A DNA stretch of 64,000 bases from Sphingopyxis sp. DBS4. Lineage in GTDB: Bacteria > Pseudomonadota > Alphaproteobacteria > Sphingomonadales > Sphingomonadaceae. Location of the stretch: positions 1 to 64,000 of the forward strand of contig NZ_CP102385.1 of the NCBI RefSeq assembly GCF_024628865.1. Reading direction: 5' to 3'. Shown piece by piece: positions 27,101 through 29,810 of this stretch; within the stretch, counting starts at the first letter, position 1; every line of letters starts with the position of its first letter. The position numbers and the translations under genes were made by a program. The notes under the pieces are model-generated. The model was not told where the DNA came from. It saw only the letters and a list, made by a program, of their open reading frames with translations, and did not search any database.

Positions 27101-29268
27101 CCGGTCGGCGTCGTATTGCCCGAAAGATTGAGCCCAACCAGATCGAGCAATCCGGAAAGCGGGTTGAGCAGGTCGTAGATCAAAAGATCTTTGGTGCCCG
27201 GCGTCGCACCGTTGACGAGCTTGTAGCTCACAAAGGGCACGAACCGGTCATAGAAGACCGATGGCGCGTTCTTGCTCAATAATGATTGGGCGGCAACGCC
27301 CGCCAAGCTGGCACCGACCCCTAGCAGGCCCGTCGGCCCAAGAAGGGAACCCACGGCCAGCAAGACTGTCGATGCGACCGTATCACCGCCTGTCAGCGCA
27401 ATACCGCCGTAGGTGATTACGTCGCTCTTCTGCGCGTCCATGATCGTCGTGCCAGCGGCCCAACGGAACTTGTCGCTGTTTGCGCTGTTATCGGCGACTT
27501 CGACCGTCTGGCCATCGACGATCACATAGCGTGAACCATCCGCCCGCTCGCGGCTATTCTCAACGTCGCCCCAGATTATGCCGTTGGCCGACGTGTTGTA
27601 AATCCAGTCCCGGCCGAGACCGCCAACAATCGTCGCTTCCGTTCCACCCGCAGCATAGAGCCAGTCATTGCCAGACCCGCCATCGATTGTCAGCCGCAAA
27701 TCGGCACTCGCACCGGCTTTCGCGCCCGCGAATACGACAATGTCGCCGCCATCCCCGGCAGAAATCGTACCGTATCCGGAGTGGATGCCATAGTCCTCAC
27801 CGGAAAAGACAAAGCGGTCATTTTCGCTAGTCAAGGTGACGTTCTCTACACCTTTGACTAGGACATTGTCGCTAGGCCACGCGCTTTCAGCGTCCAGTAG
27901 GCCGATCATAGCGGAGGTGCTCAGTGAGCCAAACGCATCTTGAAGAAAACCGAAGCCTCCGCCCGCCGCGTGCGTTGATCCGTTGTACCAGAAGACGCCA
28001 TTTTCGCCTCCAAAGGGCGCGGGTCGCTTAGTGTAGGCAGCCGTATCAACACCACCACCCATCTCAATCGTGAGCGGCTGAGAAAATAGAGACGTGCTGT
28101 CGAAATGTATGGTGACCTTATCAGCACCATCTGTCAGCTTAAGCTTTTCGATACCAACCAGGAGATTGGTGCCAACATAGCGACCGGAGACCGAAGCTTG
28201 GACATATCGATCTTCATCTGGCGCGTCCGGATTGTAGCCTGGGTCGTCGGCAGCCACCGGACCAACACGAACCGCCAAATCCAGTTCAAAAGCGGAATCA
28301 CCAAACCAAGCCGTGTCGGTTCCGATACCGCCATTGAGAACGTTTAATTCAGGATTGTCGCCTCCAACGTAAATTGTGCTCCCACCGGCGCCGTTGAGCC
28401 AATCATTCCCCTCGCCACCGTAGAGACGGTCATTGCCGTCCCCTCCGGTCAATCGATCAATGTTTGCGCCGCCGAAAAGATGGTCGTTGCCAATGCCGCC
28501 AATCATGGTGTCATCGCCTTCGAAACCGAAGGCAAGCATGGCTTGGTCGTCCGTTCGCTGTGAGATATCAATATCGTTGACGCCGCCGAAGCCGAATCTA
28601 ACGATATCCACTATCTCGCCACGAGTATAGCTTCTGCCTTGCACAAGGCCAAGCCGTTGCATCGCGCCTTTGTCTATAGCACCACCATAGCTTTGGCGTC
28701 GTTCGCTAATCGGCTTGCCTAATTCGGCCGCAACCGCATTCTCAAACCGAAGACTTTCACCTTCGTAATCGTAATCTAATCTATTAAGAAGGGAATCTGA
28801 TGGGCCATTGGGAGTATCAGATACTGCATCCTTCGTTCCAAGGCCCCAATGTCCAAGTTCGTGAGCAAGAATTATAATAGGGTCCAGTTTAAACATTTGT
28901 CCAGAATTATTAAAAGCATATAATTCTGGACCCTCCTCTATGGACACATAGGCGTTGCTATACAAACTTCCGTCTGCCGCCAAAACCTCTGGAATAAAGA
29001 AAGACCCAGTGTAAAATCCAGGAATGGGAGGCGCTTGATTCCTGGCAATACGAATAGGCCCCGATGCTGCCATGCTATCGAGCAATGGTGCCATCTTGTC
29101 TGGGGAGTTTTCATACAGATATCTTATGTAACCTATAATCTTATCTGGATCTGAAAACTCTTTAGGCGAGTATTGATCATAAGGAGCCGCAGCAGCTGGA
29201 TATTTCCAGTCCGATTTTTCTTCCCCGTCCCAAATTCTCAGGGCTGCAAGTACGGTTTCTAGGCTCAT
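1..29268 (-). CDS. Giant RTX/cadherin-repeat type I secreted protein (3' end outside window)
   Basis: The frame opens at ATG 29268 and stays open to base 1, giving 9756 codons with no stop; the C-terminus and expected secretion signal lie outside. Order: metalloprotease-like head with HELGH at residues 136-140; RTX nonapeptides about 250-300; Gly-rich hydrophobic stretch about 613-660; FrpC-like self-processing module from Asp812-Pro813 to about 990; a unique region; about 33 RTX plus HCBP-related modules (about 1480-6690); then cadherin-like modules with the VNDAPVA and LLANDxDxDGD signatures, a second RTX block, and Ig-like PLPxWLxFD modules. A nidogen-like domain sits inside the repeat array. 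RTX repeats fold on Ca2+ after export, so the mature protein should be extracellular or surface-held. The hlyC, hlyD and hlyB genes beside it supply activation and export. Whether it is an adhesin, a toxin or both is not settled by sequence; the protease head and acyltransferase favour a toxin role, the tail an adhesin role. Confidence 0.93.
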   Translation of the reverse strand, partial: MSLETVLAALRIWDGEEKSDWKYPAAAAPYDQYSPKEFSDPDKIIGYIRYLYENSPDKMAPLLDSMAASGPIRIARNQAPPIPGFYTGSFFIPEVLAADGSLYSNAYVSIEEGPELYAFNNSGQMFKLDPIIILAHELGHWGLGTKDAVSDTPNGPSDSLLNRLDYDYEGESLRFENAVAAELGKPISERRQSYGGAIDKGAMQRLGLVQGRSYTRGEIVDIVRFGFGGVNDIDISQRTDDQAMLAFGFEGDDTMIGGIGNDHLFGGANIDRLTGGDGNDRLYGGEGNDWLNGAGGSTIYVGGDNPELNVLNGGIGTDTAWFGDSAFELDLAVRVGPVAADDPGYNPDAPDEDRYVQASVSGRYVGTNLLVGIEKLKLTDGADKVTIHFDSTSLFSQPLTIEMGGGVDTAAYTKRPAPFGGENGVFWYNGSTHAAGGGFGFLQDAFGSLSTSAMIGLLDAESAWPSDNVLVKGVENVTLTSENDRFVFSGEDYGIHSGYGTISAGDGGDIVVFAGAKAGASADLRLTIDGGSGNDWLYAAGGTEATIVGGLGRDWIYNTSANGIIWGDVENSRERADGSRYVIVDGQTVEVADNSANSDKFRWAAGTTIMDAQKSDVITYGGIALTGGDTVASTVLLAVGSLLGPTGLLGVGASLAGVAAQSLLSKNAPSVFYDRFVPFVSYKLVNGATPGTKDLLIYDLLNPLSGLLDLVGLNLSGNTTPTGYMRIVDYDRGGGNDNPDRYFSRPGELGLSFEDVSPLALISAIAPALMGVPIAQSRMALLMAEVTAYTVSYLALQAGIAAKANLWAPDGDPLVIDLDGDGLETIATGDSIAYFDLNGDFFREKTGWLKGDDGFLVLDGNANGRIDDISEMFGSATEGGYAELAAYDSNHDGKITAADLIWSELKIWQDKDHDGETDSGELLGLDALGIVELNLSTTPLNAPAERGAALLSYGSVTFDSGRVSAMYEAIFTTNPTDAKYAGESGGAPWQSATTLNSKGMGTITDLAIAAANDAGFAQLAQGTAAAMTASDLRTLVAQAGDVLGAWGMTLETSRELVAVRLGSDGALLEHKPWNGGALEAGWTLEQGWSPSDRGAAEMPTRDEAPYLVRVVEGRAVILDYGIRQSDGTWKLASDSGTVYATVADIMALGHAAGTEWRREDIQSNPLANLPVETMGVYFINGEVKDYTVQVTDNDGSFYVWARNLDRALQLQAKSGSAFEFNLRNYAVDLATLDEVNSTDDSTYRVELLTPAQFHFATSMGGIDFRPEMLTATYNNVTGQLAYSVNGVRGAGRYVAEVDAHGQPVMVTYSDGTTAQAMTYESDVKTMIAMLQPVMEQYIVTSRRFAVRMALQGGLKDYARGLSYDAARDVYTPTTNRQLAPMFEAIFEHAPASNANDAVLDYLTDWNEILWQVYPDYAPTGAGNLFGGAVGVDQAFIMQMLIPAFEARGWTFDPATGEGTGLDIRGVAHALSVNEERIITHAANALTVGGTSGTDYFYMTAGDQTLVGGNGADFYFVGANSGNDVIHEQDTGGDDELRFTAVDSTHVKAVRDGEDLILQIRDDAGNILNTVRLTDQFLGELNPYLSNGKQMESGVNQIVFSDGVVWDRFRMALQVADPRDTGDVYAGSGSGDVLWGGKGNDVLTGGLGGDIYVFQRGDGHDVISERGGFSFGPVKAGLDFLTFRGDITADDLVLRRDGQGTTLYITILDKQGNPTGDAIDIEDYFGGISLGLGLFGDVLGSSEGLDYVSPNLIERFIFDDGTSLEFTQVAERVLANAKTAGDDAIYGFLNDNTLDGGAGDDYLSGDQGDDTYIFGRNYGHDVIEDNGPKRGLFDPPQHDRLKFVDDIRWTDLDYLRTGKSDTLTLRVKGTDDQVTLVDFLEEVPILGYVNVLENIEFGDGTTWSYLKLLQHYVDIAQTAGNDTIYGFEGIADVFYAGAGDDRLEGLSGNDTYYFGAGSGNDTIYDEEGSDRVIFSGLNFADVTVTRTALDLVFTITATGEKLIVEGQYIRDGGQHAAVELFVFADRQVSFTDLNPEDIAVDRFTGGATSGNDVLMGSDFGEIIDGRGGDDELIGGDGGDTYILDVGYGHDAITDKRKRARWSDRQGMSVPVNDVVQFGADIRFQGDRNVVFTKSGDDLLITITGRPDSSLRIRGQFRSIDEAIEIFRFADGTVLTAADIEQELQIEGGNHGDNVIEVSELLIDVPNTLDGRQGDDTLKGGNAGDTYAFSAGYDFDTIIEKADRPGAIDRIVFGASVHAEDLIVTRSGNDMIIDLGNGADVVRIVGGLGNTSIEEYHFADGSVLTRDDLIDRMLIGGDADEAIVGFNGRDDTLSGGAGSDSLAGGTGNDTYKFGIGDGLDSVSDTGGIDRIVFGAGITSSDIRFSNVDGDLVITLQTGTDKLVILGGYKTNPVESFVFADGETLSLAEVRSIILDGQANSGQDIIDLRELDVTQAVIPGRDHDRVTMAEGSTITINAGDGIDRVVMPAGVVSAVIEFADFGAANAVIRPVARGSNDLSIFFPQTGDEIILVDAMLGGAVPTLVFADGQSLDPSALFQRLVDDQASSGDDSIFGSSRGETLTGGIGRDYLNGGAGNDTYVFSRGDGSDVVEDANGADDIVRIKGYARADMTVRFTPDMGETELVFGDGADRITLRHGVSNNVLTHAVDRILFDDGTSVSLAELAATWRGTGTDGGDHLVGISAAEIFIGGAGDDVISGNGGNDVIRFSRGDGHDRIESSAGFDGLATIEFGAGIALEDVAARRDADGNIILTIAGGDDRLTLVDPVGDVDGVVGLLKFADGRQRTLTAVALAIPQSDGDDHIIIPADAAGTSVEVYGGLGNDHIETGRGSDLITGGKSNDLLEGGSGADTYYFERGDGQDVILDLEDTNPGAIDRLRFGAGIVPADIVFLSTGPIDLVVGIAGTDDRITIRNFFAAAGTGKDYGIEAFAFANGTTWSLADIHAHAATGSAGDDVIDFGSSLDIAATFAGGAGDDQLAGGIGDSIYVFGRGDGRDVITEVAAADSFDILRLGAGIAPADLVATVVGGDVLLRLVGSDDSITLRGQASAGVPPIDRIEFAGGTVWTASDLAAHIVSAAAAEHLLHPVVPGADPFGDPVFQPGSGGGSSGTENAIDPRLAPQSFAGTSGRDIYRNFVSARADQAAAAVVESFEVGDEGDVLDIRIAEGLAGNVVAQQDGADTIIWFADAGTTELAAARPLYRLKNVALASLTAGNFGGAPFLRALDQNLAGDGGNDTLTGGFGNDTLRGNAGNDTLIGGPGDDTLIGDTGNDVYEFALGGGHDTVQDQHPNFSVSSGGYDAIAFGPGIVWEDLRFSVVGSDLLIRVADTNDSITILNGAVDTNRRIEEYRFADGSTRLYADIAAILTTGGSGDDILTDGPEAGNLTGGAGNDVLTGNAGDDILSGGTGDDTLVGNTGNDVYMFALGDGQDTIQDQHPNYVVSSGGYDAVAFGVGITWDMLRFSVSGSNLVIGIAGTDDRITVLNGTDGNRRIEEYRFADGSTKTYVDVAAALLVGGDGDDILSDGSGASTLVGGGGNDQLTAGGENDILVGGTGNDLLAGNAGNDVYRFSRGDGQDVVNEGSSGSGTDAIEFDATVAPGDIEVYQAGDDLVLKISGTEDRIRLAGTVSGGAYRIEEVRFLDSGGAVAATWSHADLLARIISAAGITLDGDASTTDLVGGVGDDRLTPVNSGNLFGGAGNDEIIGTSGADTLVGGSGNDSLSGGAGDDVYRFSSGFGQDGIYETSGGSNIIEFDATVSVSDVIIELGEAENHGGDRPLIVRIAGSSDRITIHEAYRTYTAETMVDEIRFADGTTWNYADMVSRAVERPGGINGAELSTSNGAVEDILTGGAGDDSLSGGELDDELFGGAGNDNLEGGSGDDVLVGGSGNDMLRGGLGDDIYRFSAGFGQDWIEEQSIPDFPAGANVIEFDNTIATSDVRVVIADDGYYLAIDGTEDRIRLSDIQYIAEVRFADGTIWSTLDLEAMATSPVGAGSTIQGSAGDDSIFGGDYGDILLGGGGNDSLAGGGGDDILAGGTGNDRLDGGFGNDIYRFARGDGRDEISESSRADGNGDNDILEFGAGIAATDIRVERLYESDLGLRILGTEDFVYITNGQIDTGIKEVQFADGTVWTIDDVRDLAVDGTPTPTVGDAINDSLTGTSHDDILHGLGGDDILSGGGGNDSIEGGAGDDILIGGAGNDLLAGGLGDDEYRFGAGFGQDAISNYGGAQDQDEIVFDSTIAVADVTAEWSVDGRHLVLRVAGSEDRLTLQYVGDGTTTNRPPSVRFADGTIWTGSDLQTMAVTAPGRQIFGPNSEDSNHVTGTAFDDRLSGFEGNELLSGGAGDDWLRGGDGDDILIGGTGNDRLIGDGGSNIFRFSAGFGQDEVESWDYGASAPASGSIIEFDETIIAADVSVVVSIDGTSLILKVDGTEDRITLLNALSGDMYTPTDVHFFNGTIWTNSQLLAAASAAAGQVIVGVASDDNLVGTSSDDDIDGGSGNDILSGGAGSDYLVGGAGDDILIGGTGTDYLDGGEGSNIYRFGAGFGQDTIYADNGTGVHRIEFDATINSADVTVYQGGDNDPGLLTLKIAGTEDRISLYGTADVHFSDGTQWSFADLQNRALPFDGLTLQPSGTALDDSLEGSNGGDVLTGLGGNDSLYGNDGDDSLTGGTGDDYLDGGYGSDVYHFSRGFGQDRIYDTNGESDTDIIQFDATIAPEDVIVESPSGDGWLSTVYLKVAGTEDRIRVDMNTLGNGYEVHFADGTIWTGGDIADRAVPLSGEEIEGDQIVNLVGTPLDDVLNGDDRPNILDGGAGNDRIFGGGLNETPGLQLPGELSAATIAYFGSVSRDLVNGLGGTAGFGEQVLPVADDSSDQISIPAEFARGAVVVGGTPVSSISVNSNGAVSIGSLTLGIWAHDVDQRGGAVTPSSGGTSTGANRIWYDFDATENIITITWDDVGQYNQGTVPNAFQVQVRILDDGDFDILYRYESLTWSNPYGNRAPFIEIEGSKYEIPLPSDDETALDTSTGNLGVPGVWAMQIRGDVLEADAGGSAIRIDDTIIGGAGDDWLEGGAGTDLYRFSRGFGQDVIYDIDLSADGGDFEGAVIEFDNTIASAEVLVESSAEDGDDLVLRIAGTDDRITIREGRRASTGVFEVRFADGSSWNQTQTLNRLTANPGVAISTPTADDTLTGTANDDVLNGLSGNDTLVGAGGDDALNGGADDDELFGGAGNDVLSGGDGNDVLVGGAGSDTLDGGTGDDIYRFARGDGQDSLTDSGGSDRIEFAAGIAADDIEVRRVGASGLMLRIKGSDDRITLTNVLASTANAIELVTFADGTSWTFDDLKLRALLPTDGDDILTGTGAADTIGGGAGDDVIDGAAGHDILAGGSGNDTLTGGEGNDDLTGGTGNDRLNGGNGDDVYRFALGDGQDIVTDTGGIDSILFGEGISAADIVVAAQGSTGLIIKIAGTNDRLTLTNALSSAGSQIETIGFADGTIWTHADLIDRLTAGTAGDDNYVGTAGADKLVGQGGNDSLAGNGGNDRLSGGSGDDRLDGGAGSDELAGGTGDDLLVGGTGGDLYIFAAGDGTDHIEDRGDSAIDRLRIDGHVASDARFSRTGASGNDLTIRFSNSTDRIVIRGAFSGDAASTIEEIAFSNGGMLFSLADITARLVQDANVTGLTLLGSAAADNLAGGTGGDLLIGGAGADTLDGGDGDDIFGDVSEDDAVDMLTGGAGRDTYRFLPVYDVTEDHVADIITDFTAGNGGDIIRLSVSNPNPFENGTLRIAQDGADAVLVVRLAGGADKVILRLAGVDAEDLTADNFGGLSIGSDNSIRIVDTDDGHILEGGPLNDVIFGNGGSDTIHGLGGDDRLAGGADNDLIEGGFGNDWLAGEGGHDVLVGGEGSDILSGGAGNDILHGGDIANARADSDVFDGGEGDDRLFAGTGNDSFHFMRGDGRDVITDLGGNDRIVFAAGIAAADVEVVQLGGVDIELRISGDGGRIRITGGLVDSSAAIEEIVFADGMIWSWADVLTRSMAASSGDDILQIAQGNAIAGLGGNDLLRGTAGNDTLTGGTGDDRLEGGAGNDIYVFQRGDGQDSIVDAEGVNILQLGAGIATGEVRLVRGGATLSLEIIGGGDRIDLGTDASFTSGIQEVQFADGTIWSAATLKAMAIAATGGDDRINGTALADTLSGGAGDDMLSGLGGDDILIGGTGADWLRGGDGNDLYRFAAGDGVDRIADMGGGADAIEFAAGVAAADIRVEQSADGKTITLRIAGTGDRIAIEDALGAGRIEEIRFSDGTIWTTADLLARIPTSAGDIITGDGSANILVGGAGNDLLAGLGGDDVYRFARGDGRDTIRDGAASANDVLEVSGYELADLSFARLTPGSDDLLIRFAGDGDEIIIRDGLANGNLGIERIVLTDSDIVLGFADIRAAAIASQQSGGDDWIVGSRGNDVITGGAGNDTITGNGGIDTFIFRTGDGMDRIEGFSTDADVLRLEGLNPSDLASAVRGGPDSLDFVLTFKNGSDRITLTDALASGNALTIAFADGTVWNLAAMRARALSDIDGSGNDKAYGFDGADSFAARAGDDLLAGGAGADSYAFGRGSGKDIIQDSATSAASEDFVQIVDFTSEEASITRLFRGSESIVITFESSTADSLTIIDALAADGKGIERIRFADGVEWTKATMRDLVDNRAPTAVDDGYYTLTAGQSITILAADLLRNDLDADGDTIRIVAVDGGANGVATINAQGNIVFTANGSFYGPTSLAYTISDGRNAFDTASVDIRIRPVATAIDDTGFTVAEDGSITIRVERLLSNDLDGDRMIVGQVYGAKNGTVSLSSDGNISFTPNANFNGLAEFSYLANTPEGGAANAKVTINVTAVNDAPVARNDGTIAGTEGVTMEIDPLALIANDSDVDGDILTIQSVISNPDIAVSIGANGMISVRPRDYFWGNAHFDYVVKDPSGATSTARVNLYFAPVNDAPQPVADRIETTQAGGPILEDNPIVINALAQDVNGTIVPGLLSNDLDPDGDPLTIVAIGSTHGGSAQLLENQTILFTPTADFNGDAWFDYRVSDGQGGFAWARATIAYQPVNDRPIAGDDHYSAAGLHFLRGSEDVAIEIPIAELLKNDRDPEGLTLTFLTDQGSVPTAVHGDISFTNHGTIIFTPDADYWGEASFYYLVSDAEGLVDDGKVTLWFDNVSDAPPVANDDFVEVLEDVPVVIPIATLLANDTDIDRDPIRFVEFWADQDLNGRLDADGQGNIIFTPNLNATATTGFFYRITDDTAEGGFDTGYVDLHIVASADDPTVVDDLDFTTPYDIPLVLRVSDLLANDFDVDDADRDGNGIVTGAEISDAAVRPHFVGIDAVLDPVALALGQNVSVGTAEIVTFGGVQFVVVRFNPGYSGEATIQYRIADATGREDMGFVHASVDASYSGTLSGTAAIDYLVGNALGETIRGLASDDYILALGGNDRIEAGGGDDHIYAGDGDDIIDGGFGGDTIDGGAGFDTVIFEGSNVGVRADLESRVGQGGTAAGDLYIGIEALVGTAFNDQLGGDAGDNRLEGAGGNDRLEGRAGNDTLLGGAGHDILQGGAGADILDGGDGIDTADYFDATDSSPSTEGIQISLANGTASGGDAAGDTLISIENVIGTDYDDIIEGDAGANRLEGGRGDDILIGGGGDDVLIGGRGADTLIGGDGVDIADYSLSAEGITIDLADALAGGGDALGDTLSGIEIVQGSYHDDIMRGDAGDNRLRGSLGADIIDGRGGFDIADYATADEAVTVNLALGQGLAGEAEGDTLIDIEMLVGSVFGDHFIGSSGSDTFDGGYGQDLLEGGFGSDTYLLGFDSDNDRVVELGDAADIDRVRIKAGALPKDVSLVRQGDDLLIELENVGGVLTFDTMLIEDHFLGTETGIEEIIFDNGMVWDRAMIEDLARTGRFNAEDDVYLFGVEDEVAIIDPASLLANDAEEGVENLVLVSVNGLGGATASIGADGKIAFQGAANFNGQGYFEYTVADEFGRQSTATVRVNIAPVNDAPVAVPDVDAALHGVEDEILRIRIDTVLKANDYDIDDDWDDLRIVGIAPLVDENGNAIDPFDYDGNGGPWMSGTNLSARISGEYLEIISRTDFYGFAGFSYILEDPSGARSTAPIELYFDAVNDAPRGSADIEKTVRFGRTTSITVAELLGTVYDIEEDGFSFVGLHEGIDGDSASNGTAVLDAANGTIAFTPDAEGNAAISFDVIDARGASATLTYHIRVIPANYAPTANTDRFTILEDRTIIIDPSSLLANDRDADGDTLTFLDVERFATNGKVSLNEAGQIVFRARPDFNGAAGFEYSISDGHGGTATGWVAITILPENDGAILRNDLVTGLEDQPLFVIPAEAFGNDIEPEGDVLFFRSAGVLGEIAERYLSADYTVIAKQANGEDLPSWLSFDAASMTFTGTVPAGTSLSVNVIVRDPAGGNHLKRFSFDSGDNAGLAGGLSVEEEVLGEYTVREAHHSNIAFGADDLAGGVTVGASLAGGDPLPSWLVFDAATLSFSGTPEPGATAPIDVLLTFTRPGEGGEPATSFTDTVTIDPADLASGAAYQSGIALFDVSDGSFAVSLEGGRALPDWLAFDLDTMTLSLTGTAPGAGADPVRLQLSFTPDAPSLPNGSYAASTRGFTLEFVIDPNAPLDPAINALLQQSDFFKAQGLFAIDLGSASAIAAKRESEAPLPDWLGFDSDSLGFEGTPPPAYIGGLPVRLDVTGNGGTLPNLSIITDVIVDTGFSLVNNSAGRFGLHTSGERIDLNAPEDFNGSIAISYTTIDEKGGISQNSGVIVFNVLPTAEKPDAVADSLATVQGEPLTFALMDLLRNDREDDGDYLRVKSVSAAGHGVLVVNDGTLEYDAPSGIAAPGATWSAKLADGSDLPAWMSVDAATGKITATVPFDFRQTLGIVWTATLGGDSASAGSSRLFDGKLVATVTYTPEADWSGNDGFTYVITDDRQGDSSASVSIAVEARNEAPYAVADSFSTLEETPITIAPAALLANDRDVDGDPIRFVDVLNPVHGTIGYDVDGNIVFTPDADFSGAASFDYIITDDVDGSRTGTVTINVQSTNHAPSAVADQFTTAEDTPFEFTAADLIGNDTDLDGDTLSLVSLEMSNDLGRIQRLPGGRYSFIPKENASGTATFRYTVSDGRSQSSGTFSFEITPVNDAPNANADGIGTGNNPDGVFVGDQDTPLVIDLATLLANDRDVEGDSFTIVELLDGDNGTVVMNGNTAVFTPHAGYYGNAAFSYRVTDANGADSIGHVSLTILPEFNIPIAVSDLGFGTLEDTAFDIDPADLIANDYDPEGETLSFVGFVGSPANATITALENGHYRITPAANFNGKLTLTYAVTNSSGFPVTATVEIDVLPVNDAPVAVDDTLDMIEDQPLTLFITELLANDVEPDSQALLFNRIVDAHGLTVTEDGLGRLVITPDANFNGAAWFDYEVTDAYGLTDIARVAVTVAAVNDAPVIGAIPLLRGVEDQPFSAVLPSGLVSDADGDAVLVEVRGIGGTALPSWLSYDRATRTFTGTPPANFNGTVELEILAADQDIDVIRQFAIVIDPVNDAPVAALALADQSTLEDQAIDFTIPSGSFTDIDSASLVLSAKLASGEALPTWLGFDDGHFTGQPPANFNGALDIVVTASDGSLTASSSFRLTLSPVNDAPVLVTGLADISVAEDTAIDILIPPGTFADPDGDSLTLTARLSGGSALPAWLSFDGERLTGQPPAEYSGQI
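9190..24850 (-). repeat. Tandem RTX plus HCBP-related module array, about 33 units
   Basis: Each unit is about 110-170 residues. It begins with one to six RTX nonapeptides (GGxGNDxLx), continues YxFxxGxGxDxI and IxFxxGIxxxDI, then a strand-rich part with LxIxIxGTxDRI, and ends IEEIxFADGTxWTxADL. I counted about 33 such FADG-type endings between about 24.5 and 9.2 kb (for example near 22.37, 19.15, 18.72, 12.77, 10.36 and 9.21 kb). This is the haemolysin-type calcium-binding-related domain arrangement. Neighbouring units near 19.15 and 18.72 kb are especially alike (both end IEEYRFADGST), suggesting recent duplication. In DNA this makes the long GC-rich imperfect repeat that fills the first half of the window. 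Confidence 0.85.
14080..14770 (-). other. Nidogen-like (NIDO) insert within the RTX array
   Basis: About 200 residues break the repeat rhythm: after GLQLPGELSAATIAYFG the chain contains VSSISVNSNGAVSIGSLTLG, NRIWYDFDATENIITITWDD and AFQVQVRILDDGDFDILYRY. The pattern SVNSNGxxS followed by a strand with FQVQxxxxxDGDFDIxYxY resembles nidogen-like domains of extracellular matrix and bacterial surface proteins. RTX units resume immediately after (DDTIIGGAGDDWLEGG). Role inferred: an adhesive or structural module displayed within the stalk. Confidence 0.55.
26301..26835 (-). other. FrpC-like self-processing module (Asp-Pro cleavage)
   Basis: From D812-P813 the protein reads DPLVIDLDGDGLETI, then GWLKGDDGFLVLDGNANGRI, then EF-hand-like loops DSNHDGKIT and DKDHDGETDSGEL. 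This matches the calcium-dependent self-processing module of Neisseria FrpC, where the Asp-Pro bond at the start of the module is cut in Ca2+ and the new Asp end can form an isopeptide link to a Lys. By that analogy the first 812 residues, including the protease head, could be released or cross-linked after secretion. Module boundaries are approximate and the function is inferred from family resemblance. Confidence 0.7.
28549..29268 (-). other. Metalloprotease-like head domain of the giant RTX protein
   Basis: Residues 1 to about 240 carry the zincin motif HELGH (H136, E137, H140) in the context IILAHELGHWGLG. About 40 residues later comes FENAVAAELGKPISERRQSYGG (residues 175-196, quoted in two parts: FENAVAAELG then KPISERRQSYGG), which recalls the EN...ELGxPxRxxYG pattern of the M91/NleD-like effector peptidases as I remember it. 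The third zinc ligand is not certain; an Asp (D147) or a downstream Glu such as E176 or E182 are candidates. The standard M10 HExxHxxGxxH spacing is not kept, so this is not a serralysin. Base composition here is visibly more AT-rich than in the repeat part of the same gene. Confidence 0.6.
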
Positions 29269-29810
29269 GACTTGTCCGCCAGTCTTTCGATTGCGATCGG
29301 GGTACAGCTCAGCCGCACGTTATCGGGGGCTTGTTCATACATCCACTCCTCCATCAGCTGACCATCGAGCCTTCGAATGAGACGAAGGCACCACTCCGAT
29401 TCGCCCATTCCATGCAAATTCAAATGGCAAAGCTTCTGATTATCGATCCAGTAGCGCCCAAAAGGATCACCAAATTGCACAGTCGATTCAAGGCGGCCGT
29501 TTGGATAATAACTTCGTGAGACTATCGGCCCGTTTGGGCTGTGAGAACGCACTCCTTTCGCATTAGAAATTCGATTTCCCATCACAACTTCCGCTAGCTC
29601 CTTGCCGCGCAAAATGTGGCCCGGGCATCCCTGTCCATTCCTTATTAGCTCTTTCCATAGCCGTTGTGCGGACAACCGCTGCTGTTTCTCCGGCGCGCTC
29701 ACGTCCGTCGACGACTGCTGCTCGTCCTTTGAAACCGGAGGGCTACATCCGAACAGTGGAGCTGTAGCAATCAAGAGCCACAGGGACCTCATGTTGTTCA
29801 TGTCACTCAT
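29265..29810 (-). CDS. Small lipoprotein overlapping the giant RTX gene
   Basis: A 181-residue protein starting MSDMNNMRS, preceded by a GAAGGGGG stretch just upstream; an in-frame ATG at 29852 has no such site. The N-terminus has a short hydrophobic run (LWLLIATAPLFGC), with LFGC as lipobox, so it is probably a periplasm-facing lipoprotein. Its stop overlaps the RTX start in ATGA (29265-29268), so the two are translationally coupled. The body has several Cys and a YYPNGRLESTVQFG segment that loosely recalls MORN-type repeats. I do not recognise the family. Its position directly before a protease-headed secreted protein would suit an inhibitor/immunity or processing partner, but nothing in the sequence proves it. 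Like the head of the RTX gene, it is more AT-rich than the surrounding DNA. Confidence 0.75.
   Translation of the reverse strand: MSDMNNMRSLWLLIATAPLFGCSPPVSKDEQQSSTDVSAPEKQQRLSAQRLWKELIRNGQGCPGHILRGKELAEVVMGNRISNAKGVRSHSPNGPIVSRSYYPNGRLESTVQFGDPFGRYWIDNQKLCHLNLHGMGESEWCLRLIRRLDGQLMEEWMYEQAPDNVRLSCTPIAIERLADKS

Noticed and set aside
952..28347. Very long plus-strand open frames opposite the giant gene (for example 7183-11019, 952-3618, 21631-24039)
   Set aside because: They are antisense shadows of GC-rich, Asp/Gly-rich codons. Their products are low-complexity strings of Asp, Arg, Ile, Val and Ala, have no ribosome sites or domains, and the minus frame is a coherent RTX protein throughout.
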